DNA of 64,000 nt from Manis javanica. Its lineage: Eukaryota; Chordata; Mammalia; Pholidota; Manidae. Location of the stretch: assembly GCF_040802235.1 (NCBI RefSeq), contig NC_133172.1, positions 58,225,613 through 58,289,612 of the forward strand, given 5' to 3'. The notes beneath the pieces were generated by a model, which was not told where the DNA came from, made no database searches, and saw only the letters and a program-made list of their open reading frames with translations. Of this stretch, positions 1-10,619 are shown one piece after another (within the stretch, counting starts at the first letter, position 1; each line of letters begins with the position of its first letter). A program made the position numbers and the translations under genes.

Positions 1-869
1 GAAGCCCTGCCTCCAGCCTCAGCTGGTGCAGAGCCCTGAGTAAAGAGCCAAGCATGACGGCAACCCCGGATCTGTCAGCAGGTGGCGCTGAGTTACCCAG
101 TGCACACACACTGTCAGGAATGTAGAAAGCTTCCCACTGCAAACACAGACATGAAACAACCTGACATGCAAATGAACAAAAGGCTTGGAGAATACCAGAT
201 GAGAAGGGCGTTCTGAAGGAGAAATCCTTTGCCTCTCAAACTGTTTCTGTCTGATATTGGATTCTCCCCCATCAGCTCATGCTATTTGTCTATGATGGAG
301 ATGGAGCATTTGATTTAGGTCTTGGCCTAACAAAGAGTTAAGCAAAAGCAGGAGTCTGTATAAACACATTTTAAAAAGTGTGTCAACGTTCACACAAAGC
401 ACGTGACCTCTGTATATTTAAAACTCATGCTGTTGAGCATTGCGTTTGCTAATGATAATAAAGCATCAGGAATATATCTCCCAGTGGTAATGAAAGTGAT
501 AGAAGAAGGTGGGTTGGTAGTTTCAAGGCCCACCAGGTCTTTAAAGTAGATGAAATTGGATTATTTGGGTGGAGTGATGGTGGAGGTGATCTATTTCTTT
601 TGAAAGAAAAAGAAAATCCCAGTGGCTTTCACTTACACCTAATGTCCAGGATTGAAAATGAAAAGCACTGCTTACTGTTCTTTTTCTTAGATTTTGAAAA
701 AATTTAACCCCAGAGAATTCCATAGGGCAATATGTCCACTATCCTTGGAATCATCATCCCGAGTTGGCAAATATTTGTGTTTTGTCCCATTTGCTCCAGT
801 TTTTACTGTTTGTTTATCTCTGAAAGTCCTTGTGTAAATAAAGGTCTTAGCATGGTTACCGATGGTCAG

Positions 870-991
870 TTTTTTTGTTTTTTTGTGTGTTTTTTTGGTA
901 TCATTAATCTATAATTACATGAAGAACATTATGTTTACTAGGCTCCCCCCTTCACCAAGTCCCCCCCAAAAACCCCATTACAGTCACAGAC
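870..991 (-). mobile_element. Young, heavily 5'-truncated L1 tail with target-site duplication
   Basis: It starts with a T-rich run (the poly(A) tail seen on the plus strand). A 70-bp block follows (898-967) that matches 63524-63593 at 69 of 70 positions. The motif GTCAGTTTT occurs at 865-873 before the T tract and again at 993-1001 after the insert, as expected for a target-site duplication. L1 is inferred from the tail, truncation and duplication; no reading frame is present. Confidence 0.75.
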
Positions 992-1789
992 AGTCAGTTT
1001 TGACTTAATGCCAACTGCAAGTTGTATAAAATTGGGGGGCTGAAAGACTGCCACTTAGTATGTGTTCTTTTATTGATGAAATGCAAACAGGAAGAAACCT
1101 GCAGGACGATGCCATAGGTATTTGTATTATGTAAACATTTTTCCCCCCAGATAATCTCCACATATAATTTCTCATTTTACTACATGAGACAGTCAGGGCA
1201 ACCATCAATAGTAGAAATGTGAAAGGGAAGGAAATGGAAACCCAACACCAGGGATCATCTCCAGGTCTCCTGTCTTATGAGCAGTGGCTGGGGTAGAACC
1301 CCAGCTTCTGGACACCATTTTATTTGTGGCACAGCACCATGCCTGAGACCTCAGAGGATTGTTCAGTTTGAGACCTGCATTTATTAGGGCAGATTTGGGC
1401 TGTGGACAGGGCTGGCCCCTATTTGCCCCAGCCCACCCAGGGCTTCAGGGAATGTAGGGTATGCACGGGGCTGGATTCAGAGCCTCTAGTTCCCACAGGG
1501 TAGAACCAGAGATGTTTTGGGATTGGGGAGAGGGGCTAATGGGCCTCCATGATTTCCCTGGGGATTCATTTTGAACTGAGTCATCCCTTTAAGGAGCCCC
1601 AGAACCCAGGAGAATCTGGAGATTCTGGAACATGCCGGGGCATCCAGCAGGGCAGAATGGAGCTTACCCCAGGCCTGATATGAATGGGTTCAGCTGCCAT
1701 CAGGTTGGGCAGGTACTCTTACACCAGAGAATGCAGAGTATAGTGCCCTTGCCCAGGTGCTGTGTGCTTTATGACCCACTGGGGACCTA

Positions 1790-2300
1790 AGAGCCTGAGC
1801 TTTGATGTCAGACAGTCCTGGCTTGCATCATCACACTGCCACTCACGAGTTACATGGCTTGGGCAGTTCTACTGTACCTCTCTGGGCCTCAGTTGCTTTG
1901 TCTGTAAAAACGAGATAATAATTATCTAGCTCAGCACCATCCATTAAAAATACAGTGTGAGCCACCATGTGTATGTTTAATAGCCACACTGAAAAAGAAT
2001 AAAACTAATTTTAGTAAGTTATTTTCTTTAACCTCATATGTCCTAAATACTTTCATTTCAACATGTCATCAATATTGAAAAATCATTCCTGAGATATTTT
2101 ACATTTTTTGCTGGGGTTGGGTACTAAGTCTTCAAAATCCAATGTGTATTTCACATTCACAGCATATTCCAATCAGGACCAGCTACATTTCAAGGGCTGA
2201 ACAGCTCATGTGGTGAGCGGCTATTGTATCGGACAGGACAACTCTGGTTTACAGGGTTGTTGTGACGATTATTGAGATTATGTGTGAAAGCTGCTTGGCT
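1790..2300 (+). repeat. MIR SINE split by a hAT-type element
   Basis: Positions 1790-1925 follow the MIR body (GTCAGACAGTCCTGG, then the TCTGGGCCTCAGTT region and the ATAATAATTAT region). Positions 2246-2300 resume at the MIR segment GGGTTGTTGTGACGATTA. The intervening 320 bp are a later DNA transposon. Confidence 0.75.
1926..2245. mobile_element. MER5-like non-autonomous hAT-Charlie DNA transposon
   Basis: Contains the AATAGCCACA, CATTTCAA and TATTGTATCGGACAG type blocks of this family and is closely similar in plan to 31030-31385. The exact subfamily is uncertain. Confidence 0.6.
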
Positions 2301-2469
2301 TGACTATTATTATTATTGCTACTATTTTTTTATTATCTTTACCAATAAAAAACATCCTCATACCCAGGTGAGCACCTTCTTCACCCCTTGATGGACTTCT
2401 TGGACAGTGACCAAGGAGAGATTCTACACAGAGCCGACCTGAAAGGACCTGGCTCTCTGACTGTTCATG

Positions 2470-2925
2470 GGGCCAATGCCTCCCATTCCCGTATGTCTAC
2501 CCCCTTGTACTGTGGTTCTGCACTTCCTCCATCAACTGGTGAGTCTTTTTGTCTACCGTGAATCTGGGTTTGGCCATGGAACTTGCTTTGGCCAATAGGA
2601 CATTAGAAAATTGACACAAGTAGAAATTTGAGAAATGCTCACACATTGGGCCTTGCTCTCACTTGCTGATAGAAACCCTTCTGCCTGAATGCACATGAAC
2701 CTAGGCTAGCCTATTGGGTGATAAGCAACATGTAACCCCTAGCAGACATCCAGCTAACCACTACATGTGCAAATGAGGCCTTCCTAGGCCATCCAACCCC
2801 AGCTGAGCCAGCCCTGACAAGAAAAGCCACCTACCTGATCGAAAGAACTATGAAAAATAATAAATATTATTGTAAACCACTAAATTTTGGGGTATTTTGT
2901 TATGCAGCAGAAACTGACTGCTACA
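2470..2925 (+). mobile_element. ERVL-MaLR (MLT1-type) solo LTR
   Basis: The 3' end has the MLT1 signature AATAATAAATATTATTGTAA, then CCACTAAATTTTGGGGTATT and TTTGTTATGCAGCAG. The upstream part has TTTGGCCATGGAACTTGCTT and GGCCAATAGGAC. No internal gag or pol sequence was seen. Confidence 0.7.
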
Positions 2926-2956
2926 TCTTGACTTAAGGCTCAGAGATTCTTCTTAC

Positions 2957-3104
2957 CTAGGAGGGTAGTAGGGATCAGAAGTGTAGCCATCTCCCATACT
3001 AATTATACAGGAAAGGTTTCCAATGTAGGGAGAGAGGAGCCATGTCAGGGAGATGGTGACATTGTCAAAGATGGAACTCTCGTTGGACATCATCAGCTGC
3101 AGGC
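2957..3104 (-). pseudogene. PKD1L2: PKD1L2 exon 5: start of PKD/REJ ectodomain, reading frame open
   Basis: The acceptor is GATCTGCAG|GC (3106-3105) and the donor CCTAG|GTAAGA after 2957. The 148-nt exon enters in phase 1 and leaves in phase 2. It reads [19 protein letters not shown], then [14 protein letters not shown] and [12 protein letters not shown], which resembles the polycystin-family segment after the lectin domain. No lesion is seen in this exon. It is counted with the pseudogene because the upstream exons are disabled. Confidence 0.85.
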
Positions 3105-3194
3105 CTGCAGATCAAAAAAGAAAATGGTATGTGCCGTCGCAAGCAAAATCGCATGTTTCTTTTTGAAGCCCACTCTCTTCTCTCTATTGTCTTT

Positions 3195-3620
3195 TATCTT
3201 TGCGTGAGGTTTTTAAAGTTTTTAAATTTTATTTTTACTTTTGCAAGTTCTTTTGAGTTGTATTTTTCATTCATAGGTAACACATGACCAAGATACAGAA
3301 TTTGACGTGTATAAAAGGGTATATAGTGAAGAGAAAGCCCCTCTCCACTGCCTTCCCTTAGTCCTCCAGTTCTACTCACTAGAGATGACCTTGTTACGAG
3401 TGTCCTGGGTCAACTTCCAGAGGTATCACTAGAATGTACTGACAAGCACAACATAGTTTTCTGTTTATACAAAGGCACATGCTATATTCATTATTTGGCA
3501 CCTTCCACCTTTCTCATTGTGTATACTTTGGAGATTGTTCTATACAAATTCAGTTAGAGCTGCCTTGTTCTTTTTAAAAGCTGCATAATGTACCATAATT
3601 TACTTAACCAAGATTCTACT
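3195..3620 (-). mobile_element. Old L1M 3' end
   Basis: The T-rich start is followed by the reversed 3' end of an ancient L1 (TTGGAGATTGTTCTATA, CATAATGTACCATAATTTAC). Diverged and without coding capacity. Confidence 0.6.
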
Positions 3621-5599
3621 GATTGTCTAAATGCATTTTATAATGCTTAAAAAGACAAAAGACAAAGCACCTTTGAGAAAAATCTACTTGGCTGAGGTGG
3701 CCGATGAATCATTGTAAACCATTTAATGCACATTAAATTTTACGAAACCTTGAGCTTCGAAAGTTGGCACAGAGATAGGAAGAGGGGTAGAATCTGCTGG
3801 GGCTTTACACAGCCCTAGGCTAATTTGTGCAGCATAATCTTCTGGTTTCTGAGCACAAATGAGAAGGGAAAAGATGGAAAAAGCTGAATGCAAATGAAAA
3901 GAATTTTCTTGAGCTAGACAGAAAGCCATCTCTGTTCTGACTCTCGACTACCTGAGGAAACTCAGCATGCAGCCAGGCCTGGGCACATTGGTGTGTATGA
4001 GGGGTGGAGGGAACTAAAGTGGGGAGAAGGCGGGGGGCTGCTAGATAAAGCCCTCCCTTCACACATCAGATAATAATTGTGATCAGAACATACCCCCTGT
4101 GTAAACAGGGGCAGGACATTTGAAATCAAAATAGGGGCAGCAAATCTGGTCCATGTGGTCACCAGACCCAGCACACCCCTGCTCTAAGCTACGCATTTGC
4201 CCAGTGATGGCAGCACTGCGACCGGCAAGTCTCCAAAGGGCACCCTTTGTCCATTAGCAAAACCATTACATAGAAAGCATTGCCAAAACATGTGGCCGCC
4301 TCTTCCCAGAAAACAGAAAGCAGACAGCTGGCGTGTCCTGCAAACTGATGCCTCTGGAAAAGCTCGTCTTTGATGCTGCCTTCTCCTTCCTGCGCCCCGC
4401 TCTGTGTGGTCCTCCCTCCTCCTACACCCCGGATCTGCTCTCCTGATGGTCTCTGGGGACCCCAGTGCTCCCTGACTCCTTTTCCTCTCAGGGCTCCTTG
4501 CACCATTGCTCACACCTGAATAGGAGTTGCTGTTCTGACCCCATTATTTTCCTGGATGATAGCATAATGTGAGCTCACCATGTCAGGGGAAATTGGCACT
4601 CTCATGCCCTGAGAGTAGGAATATAAACTGATATGGCCATTTGGAGGGTAACTGGCAAACATCTATTAACATTTAAAATGCAGATACCCTGTGACCCAGC
4701 ATTTCCACTACAGGGATCTCACCTCTAAAATGTCAAGATATATGCACAAGAATGAGCACTGCAGAGTATACGTAACAACGAAAAATCAGAAGCAACCTAA
4801 ATGTCCATCAACCGGGGAACTGGTTAAATAAATTCTAACATAAATCTTATGAAGGGTCACTAAAACAATACTTAATATTTCATTAATTCATTAAAAGAGC
4901 AGTCATTGAAAGAGTAAGATAGTGACTTGGAGAGATGTCCAGGATATATTGTTAAGTGAAAAAATTGAGTTGGTGGCTAATATATTTAACATGTTATATG
5001 TTTTTATAAAAAATATACCTATATGCATCTTACAGTGATGTCTATGAAAACATTTTCAAAAGCAGGGAAAATTTTTTTCTAAGCAACTGTCAGTGGTTTC
5101 CTATGGAGAATAGGACTGTGGAACTGAAGAGAGGGATTCTTCCTTCCTGATTTGTGAAAGTTTTATAAATTGTGTTAATATGGGTTATTTTTATGGCTTT
5201 CAAGAGTTGTGTGCGTTTTAAAAGTCCCTGTGTGTTCTAAAATGGCAGCCTGTGGGAAGGGTGGTGGTTGAGCAGAAGTGGGAGTGAGAATCTTTGACTC
5301 CTTTCAACCAAACAGCCTTGGTTTTGTCTGTGTGTTTATTAGGTCATGCCATGAAATCTAACTCAGAGGATCCTGGGGCTAAAACAGTTTTTTTTAACTT
5401 CTGCCTTGATGGTTTGTTCCTGGAGTAATACCCTCACTAAGCCAGAGATCTGGCCACAGAGCAGCAGTTTGGGGCCAGCACGTCTGTTTGCACAAAGCAA
5501 ATCACCCCCACAGGGCGCTGCTCCCTCTGCTCCGAAGGGGGCTGGACCTGGCATGGAAATAAGAAGGGAATTCCCATACCCAGGCAAGCTGGGACTCAC
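3621..5599. other. PKD1L2 intron 4 remainder
   Basis: Apart from the L1M at 4570-5215, I recognise no gene or repeat between 3621 and 4569 or between 5216 and 5599. Two overlapping minus-strand frames near 4184-4513 look like chance open frames in GC-rich sequence. Confidence 0.4.
4570..5215 (+). mobile_element. Old L1M ORF2 end and 3' UTR
   Basis: Shows the usual order of an L1M tail: GTGACCCAGCATTTCCACTA, AACCTAAATGTCCATCAACC, GGATATATTGTTAAGTGAAA, then the 3' UTR. Heavily mutated. Confidence 0.75.
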
Positions 5600-5710
5600 C
5601 TTCCCAGCACTGGAACTGCACTCACAGGTAGCTGCCCCCGGTGGGGCACAGGTCTCCAAAGTAGGTCCCATCTGCTGTCACCTGGCATGCCTGCAGCCCC
5701 TGGCACTGGG
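5600..5710 (-). pseudogene. PKD1L2: PKD1L2 exon 4: SUEL-type lectin domain, second part, nonsense codon
   Basis: The acceptor is TTCCCAG|CC (5712-5711) and the donor GGAAG|GTGAGT after 5600; the exon is 111 nt. The frame reads [19 protein letters not shown], then LCPTGGSYL, a stop, and VQFQCWE. The TGA at 5624-5622 sits where the lectin fold has the conserved Trp of the SYLW motif (TGG to TGA). The rest of the exon is well conserved. Confidence 0.9.
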
Positions 5711-5956
5711 CTGGGAAGCATCTGCACCCCAGCGGGAGCAGGAACAGTGAGGACAGAAAGGGACAGGTTTAGACAGAGATGAATGACCTCTCATTCATTC
5801 ACTCACCCACCACCTGCCCAACAAATAGCTGTTGGCTTCTGCTGAGGACCAGACACTGTGCCAGGTGCCAATGGAGAAAAGCAGGGCTCCTGCCCACCCC
5901 CAGGTTGCTCAGGGTCCAGCAGAGGAGTTCTCAAACTTTAGAATACAGAAGATCCC

Positions 5957-6434
5957 CCTTCTCCACAGGGGATACATCATTGCAAGGCCCCCAGTGATGC
6001 CCAAAATGTAGATAGTACTGAACCCATATACACCATATTATTTCCTAAACATACATACCTGTGACAGAGTTTAATTTACAAGTTAAAGAGGTTACATATA
6101 TTTGTGTGTGTGTGTGTGTGTGTATAAAGGAGTGAACAATAACTAGTAATAAAAAAGAACAGTTGTAATAATATACCATAATAAAAGTGATGTGAATGTG
6201 GTCTATCTCTCTCTCTCAAAATATCTTATTGTCCTGCAGTCACGCTGCTTCTTGTGATGTGAGATGATAAAATGCCTCCATGATGGGAAGTTAGGGGAAT
6301 GGCATGGGCATCGTGACACAGTGTTAGGCTATTAGTGACCTTCTGATGATACGTCAGAAGGAGGATCATCTATTGCCAGACCTCGGTTGACCACAGGTGA
6401 CTGAAACCTTAGAAAGCAAATTGTGTTTAAGGGG
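5957..6434. mobile_element. TcMar-Tigger-type DNA transposon, non-autonomous
   Basis: Begins CTCCACAGGGGATACATCAT and later has GATAGTACTGAACCC. It ends with GGTTGACCACAGGTGACTGA and TTAAGGGGAGACTGC, the characteristic Tigger-family ends. A TG dinucleotide run lies inside it. No transposase frame remains. Confidence 0.65.
6103..6123. repeat. (TG)n microsatellite
   Basis: About ten TG units in a row inside the Tigger element. Confidence 0.95.
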
Positions 6435-6590
6435 AGACTGCTGCACCCCAAAATCCCCTGGGGGTTTGTGAAGACAGGTTTCCAGACCCCTCCCCAGCAA
6501 TTCTGATTGAGTAGGTGAAGGGCAGCTTAAGAATTTACTTTTCTAATAAGCTCCCAGGTGGCACTGCTGTTGGCCCAGGGACCCCACTGG

Positions 6591-7509
6591 GCCAGTGGCC
6601 GCTAGTCAGATGGCCTAAAATAGAAACTTTCATCCTGAGAACTGGCAAAGAGGGGACAAGATTAAGAATCCTGTACCTACGGGGGCACCAGTGACCCTGG
6701 GAGGGAGGGGCATGGGGAGCCCAGGCCCCATCACCTTGCTGGCTGGCTGCTGGGACCACCCCTAGCTCCTAGAGGCCACTCTCTGGTCTTTGCCCAGGGC
6801 CCTGTGCATCTCAGAACCTGCAGTGGTGTATCAGATCTGTCTCACATTTGAATCTGACTGCTTCATCTGCCACATCTCTCTCCTGCTTCTAGCCAGAGAA
6901 AGTTCTCTGCTTTTAAAGGATCATGTGGTTAAATTGTGCCCGCTTGGATAACCAGAATAATCTCCCTGTTTTAACATGAGCAGCCACAATCACATCTGCA
7001 AAGTCCCTTTTGCCATGTGAATTAACATTTGCACAGGCATGCTATCTCATCATACCCAGAGTTCCAGGGATGGGTGGGAGGTCTTGGGGTCCCAATTCTG
7101 CCTACCCCAGACAGGGCACATGAGGGCAGGGCACTTCTCATCCTCTCTTCCCATCCCCTGTCTCACTACAGCTCCCTCTGCACAAGCCCTGCTCTGTGGT
7201 CTTCACTTCCACAGGCCAGCCCCGCTACCATTCTCACGCCTGCTGGGTGGCCCTAACTTCTGGTTTCGGTAAGACCTTTCCCTCCGGTTGTCCCTCTAGC
7301 CCTTAGGTGTGATAGCAGCTTTCTGTTGTTGCTAATCTCAGGGTTGCATCATTACCCCCTGTTTGGCTTCTCAGCACTTACATGACTTGGATAACAAATT
7401 CCCTGCATGAAATCCCCTCTATTGAAAGATCTGACATGATTTCCTGATGGGACCTCGTCCTCAGCACCCTTCAATCTGAGTTCTGTACTCCTGCTATGTG
7501 CATCCACAG
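6591..7509. other. PKD1L2 intron 3 segment, nothing recognised
   Basis: No exon or clear repeat was recognised here. Several short open frames on both strands show no family motif. Confidence 0.4.
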
Positions 7510-7640
7510 CCCTAGACTACAGTCTCCAAGAGAGAGGGCTTGTTTTGTTTTTGTTCACTGCTGTATCTCCAGCACACAGAACAATGCCTGGCACATAGCA
7601 GGTACAAAGGAAGTTTTGCTCGAGTAAATAAATAAATAGC
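7510..7640 (+). repeat. L2 LINE 3' end
   Basis: Has the L2 tail pattern CTGTATCTCCAGCACACAGA, CAATGCCTGGCACATAGCAG and an AATAAATAAA-type end. Confidence 0.7.
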
Positions 7641-7689
7641 ATTGTGGCTCCCCTATGTTGTGGCACTGAGCACACTTGAGGTAATTGCC

Positions 7690-7835
7690 TGTATTCATAT
7701 CCGTCTCCCCATTAGGCTGTGAGCTCTTTGAAAAACAGACTGATTCATCCCTGGATCCATGAGCTCAAGGTAGAGCACAGCACAGTGTTGGGGCTCAAGG
7801 AATATTATGGGCCAACGGACTGAATGAATAGTGAT
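7690..7835 (+). repeat. L2 LINE 3' end, second fragment
   Basis: TAGGCTGTGAGCTCTTTGAA followed by GAGCACAGCACAGTGTTGGG and a tail ending GACTGAATGAA, which is an L2 3' end. Confidence 0.6.
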
Positions 7836-8631
7836 GGGGGCACTAGATACAACTAGATCCTCCTGGGGCCCTGCCCAGGTCTTCTCCTCCAACCCTTCCC
7901 AAAAGAATGTGGTTCCCTCCAATGTGTGATCTGGGGTGTGGCTGCAAGATTTGGAAACTTGGGTCTGGGCCTTTGAGGAAATAGCCCGCTCAGGCCCATC
8001 AGTGCCTCTGGCCCTCCATCAGCTCATCTCACCCAGGCCTTTTCTCCCTAGAGGGGCCCCAGCCTCAGCAATGTCAGAGCAACAAGAGTTGGTGAGAACC
8101 AACTAGCTGATTTCAGCATTTCCTTCCCCCACACTGTCTCAGGGGGAGCAGAGACAGTATGAGCCGGACCTGGAGGGGAGAGGAGCAAGTCATTTTCCAA
8201 GGGAGATGGGGCATGCTTCCCCAAAGTGGGGAGGGAGTCCCTTGGCAGGTTCTGGGAGCACTGGGCATCCCTCCCTGAGTCTTCACAGGGCCCTTGGCAG
8301 AGCTCCCCTGGGCACATTGGAAAGACTTGGCCAGTTTCCAGCCTGGGCCAAGACTTCCACCTCCTCACATAATCAGAGCAGCAGACCACCTGCCTTCATG
8401 GGACCCTGCAGCCCAGCAGTGGTCACATGGCAAAGGGGAGAGGGCTCCCCTGTGTCCTGGACAGCAGAGGTTTCTGAGGCCTTTGCACCCCCCAGTTGGG
8501 TGCAGGGAGCCCCCATAATCCCTGAAATGGCACCCTTGTCACCAGGCAAATGCAACTCAGAGGCAGATTTAATCTGATTAGGAAAATGAGGCTGTAGAGA
8601 AACTCTCCCACATGGACAAGAGATGTCACCA
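7836..8631. other. PKD1L2 intron 3 segment, nothing recognised
   Basis: GC-rich, with overlapping open frames on both strands (for example near 8048-8389 and 8206-8577). None has a recognisable domain or exon structure. Confidence 0.4.
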
Positions 8632-8945
8632 GGAATATTTGCTTCAGCATTATTCACAATAGCAAGGATTGAGACACAGCCCAAACATCTCTCAACAGAG
8701 GAAGAGACAAATTATGGTATAGTTACATGAAGGATGAAACAAACAAACTAGTTACAACGTGTACCAGCCTGGGCAATAAGCAACGTAATGCTTTACTCAT
8801 TTCTTTAATGACGGAATCTTAAGCAAATGTGGCAAAATGTTGAGATTTGACAAGGTTGGGTAGTGGGTCTATGGGAGTTCACTGAAATATTTTTTGCTGC
8901 TACATGTTTGAAATATTTACAAATTTTTAAAAATTGAAAAAGTGA
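8632..8945 (+). mobile_element. Old L1M 3' part
   Basis: CATTATTCACAATAGCAAGG and the following ORF2-end and 3' UTR-like sequence identify a diverged plus-strand L1. It ends just before PKD1L2 exon 3. Confidence 0.65.
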
Positions 8946-9187
8946 TGATTCTTGTACCCAAGTGGGTGGGGAGAAAAATGGCCCCCTGACCCACCCAGAT
9001 GGGTTTGATGTCAGGAGAAGGGGTGAGCCACAGCCCCATACTGCCCTGCTCAGTGCTTTGGGCAGAGACTGGCCAGTTTTCCCAGGATATGAAGATTGTT
9101 TGAGCCTTCCAGAACGCTTTGCTGGGCACAAGATGCTGGGAACTGCCCTGTGCCTGCTGCCAGCGCTGCAGAGCCCTCGGGCCCTGC

Positions 9188-9373
9188 CTGCCACTCTGTT
9201 CTTGATGCTGACCCAGCTGCATTCCTTTTCCAGGTCCGAGGGGCGTCCAGCATCCTGGGTGCAGTAATGGGGGGTCTGGTGCCCGTAGAAGGCGTCCTGG
9301 ATCTGGGTGACTTCCCCCGAGCCACAGTGCACGATGGCATTGGGGCCATCACAGACCAGAGTCTGGCCAACAC
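9188..9373 (-). pseudogene. PKD1L2: PKD1L2 exon 3: SUEL-type lectin domain, first part, GC donor
   Basis: The acceptor is TGTCACAG|GT (9375-9374). The frame continues from exon 2 as [17 protein letters not shown], then [15 protein letters not shown] and [13 protein letters not shown]. The cysteine pattern and the CDG/IVHCG motifs are those of the galactose-binding (sea urchin egg lectin-like) domain. No stop occurs in the 186 nt. The exon end implied by phase and homology is followed by GCAGGG rather than GT. This is either a tolerated GC donor or another decay mutation. Confidence 0.88.
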
Positions 9374-9529
9374 CTGTGACAAAGGTAAGGTGGCACCTTA
9401 GGAGGGATCTTGGTCCTGCTTGATGGGAAGTGGAGGGGTTGCAGGGTCAGGACTGTAAGACGAAAGGACACAGCCGGAGCTTGCCCCACAGAGGTGTGAG
9501 GTAGAATGTGGTGGTCGTGAGCATGGCTC

Positions 9530-9710
9530 AGGGCCAGACTGCCCGGCGGCAGGTACTGCCCAGCACGCATTGGCTGTGCGACCTTCTGCAAATTACTTAG
9601 CTTCTCTGTGCCTCCTCTGTATAAAAGGGTGTCAGTACCATACCCCAGAGGGTCATTAGGAGATTTAAATGAGTCTGTATGTGTAAAGTAAGGGCTAAAC
9701 AGGTGGCAAC
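9530..9710 (+). repeat. MIR SINE
   Basis: Shows the GGCTGTGCGACCTTCTGCAA, CTTCTCTGTGCCTC and TTAAATGAGTCTG blocks of MIR in order. Confidence 0.7.
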
Positions 9711-10059
9711 TATTATTCCACTTATTTTGAGTACCTTTCTTGAGCCATATCTGAAAACTGACTGGCACATAATAGTGCTAAACAAATATTTGTGGAATGG
9801 ATGAGTGATTTTATCGAGTCTTCATACCAATGCTATGAGCTGGGCTGTTATCCTCCCCATTAGGAACATCAAGCTCAGTGGGGTCACTGTGCTGAGATCC
9901 ACTCGAGCTGGCTCCTGGCACGCGTTACATGCTCAGGACACATTTGTTGAAAAAGAATGACCTGGCTCAGGTGTGCAGAGCCAGAAAGTGGGAAACTGGA
10001 TTCAAGCTCAAGCCTGTCTGCCTAGTGGGAATGCCATGGGGTAGGGGCTGAGACCAAAA

Positions 10060-10330
10060 TCTGTGCTGGTTTCCTGTGGCTGCTGTAACAATTTACCACC
10101 AATTTAGTGGCTTAAAACAGCACAAATTTATCATCTTCCAGTTATGAAGGTCAGAAGTCAGTCGAAGGTCGAAGAAGGCCATAAGTCCAAAATGGGCCTC
10201 CCGGGGCTAATGTCAAGGTGCGGCCCCAGCAGGCTCTTTCTGGGGGCTCCAAGGGAGCATCTGTTCCCATGCCTTCCCAGCTCCCAGAGGCGCCCTTGTT
10301 TGCTGACCCGCGGCCCCTCCTCTACCTGCA
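10060..10330 (-). mobile_element. ERVL-MaLR-type LTR fragment
   Basis: The plus strand reads GGCTGCTGTAACAATTTACC and GTGGCTTAAAACAGCACAAA. This is the reverse of the LTR 3' end seen at 20100-20147. The LTR subfamily is uncertain. Confidence 0.65.
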
Positions 10331-10374
10331 GAGGCAGCAGCGCAGCAGCTTCCTGTCTCCCCCTCTCGGACCAT

Positions 10375-10570
10375 AGACAAACCTGGGTTCCAGGCGCATC
10401 TCTGTCACTTCCCAGCTGCGTGGCCTTCGACAAGGAACTTACCCTTTCTGGCCTCACTTTTCTTAGCTTTTTAATGGGCCTGCAACAGAACAGTGGCGGT
10501 ACTTCTACTGTGATGAATAGACGCCCCCAGAGGGCACAGCTCAGTGCCGGGAACTCCTGCTTGGTGCGCA
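10375..10570 (+). repeat. MIR SINE
   Basis: CACTTCCCAGCTGCGTGGCC and the following GGCCTCACTTTTCTTAGC region match MIR. Confidence 0.6.
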
Positions 10571-10619
10571 TTAGCTGCTCAGAGTGTGACCTCATGCTGG
10601 GGGCACAAGGCCCTGGGGG

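Larger units (their letters stand above)
1..2956. other. PKD1L2 intron 5 sequence, no further exon recognised
   Basis: This stretch contains a young L1 tail, a MIR split by a hAT-type element and a MaLR-type LTR, listed separately. I looked for the next PKD1L2 exon on the minus strand and did not find one. Positions 1-860 and 1000-1780 look like unique or very old sequence. Confidence 0.5.
5928..6590 (+). mobile_element. MER20 (hAT-Charlie) interrupted by a Tigger element
   Basis: The left piece near 5928-5956 (GTTCTCAAACTTTAGAATAC) and right piece 6435-6590 (TTCTGATTGAGTAGGTGAAG, CTAATAAGCTCCCAGGTGGC) are the two parts of one MER20. They are separated by the insertion at 5957-6434. Confidence 0.7.

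Noticed and set aside
4184-4513. Two overlapping minus-strand frames of about 105 codons
   Set aside because: No homology, and both are open only because of local GC richness.
8805-9332. 175-codon minus-strand open frame
   Set aside because: Only its first part, up to 9188, is coding (PKD1L2 exon 3). The rest is intron and an old L1.
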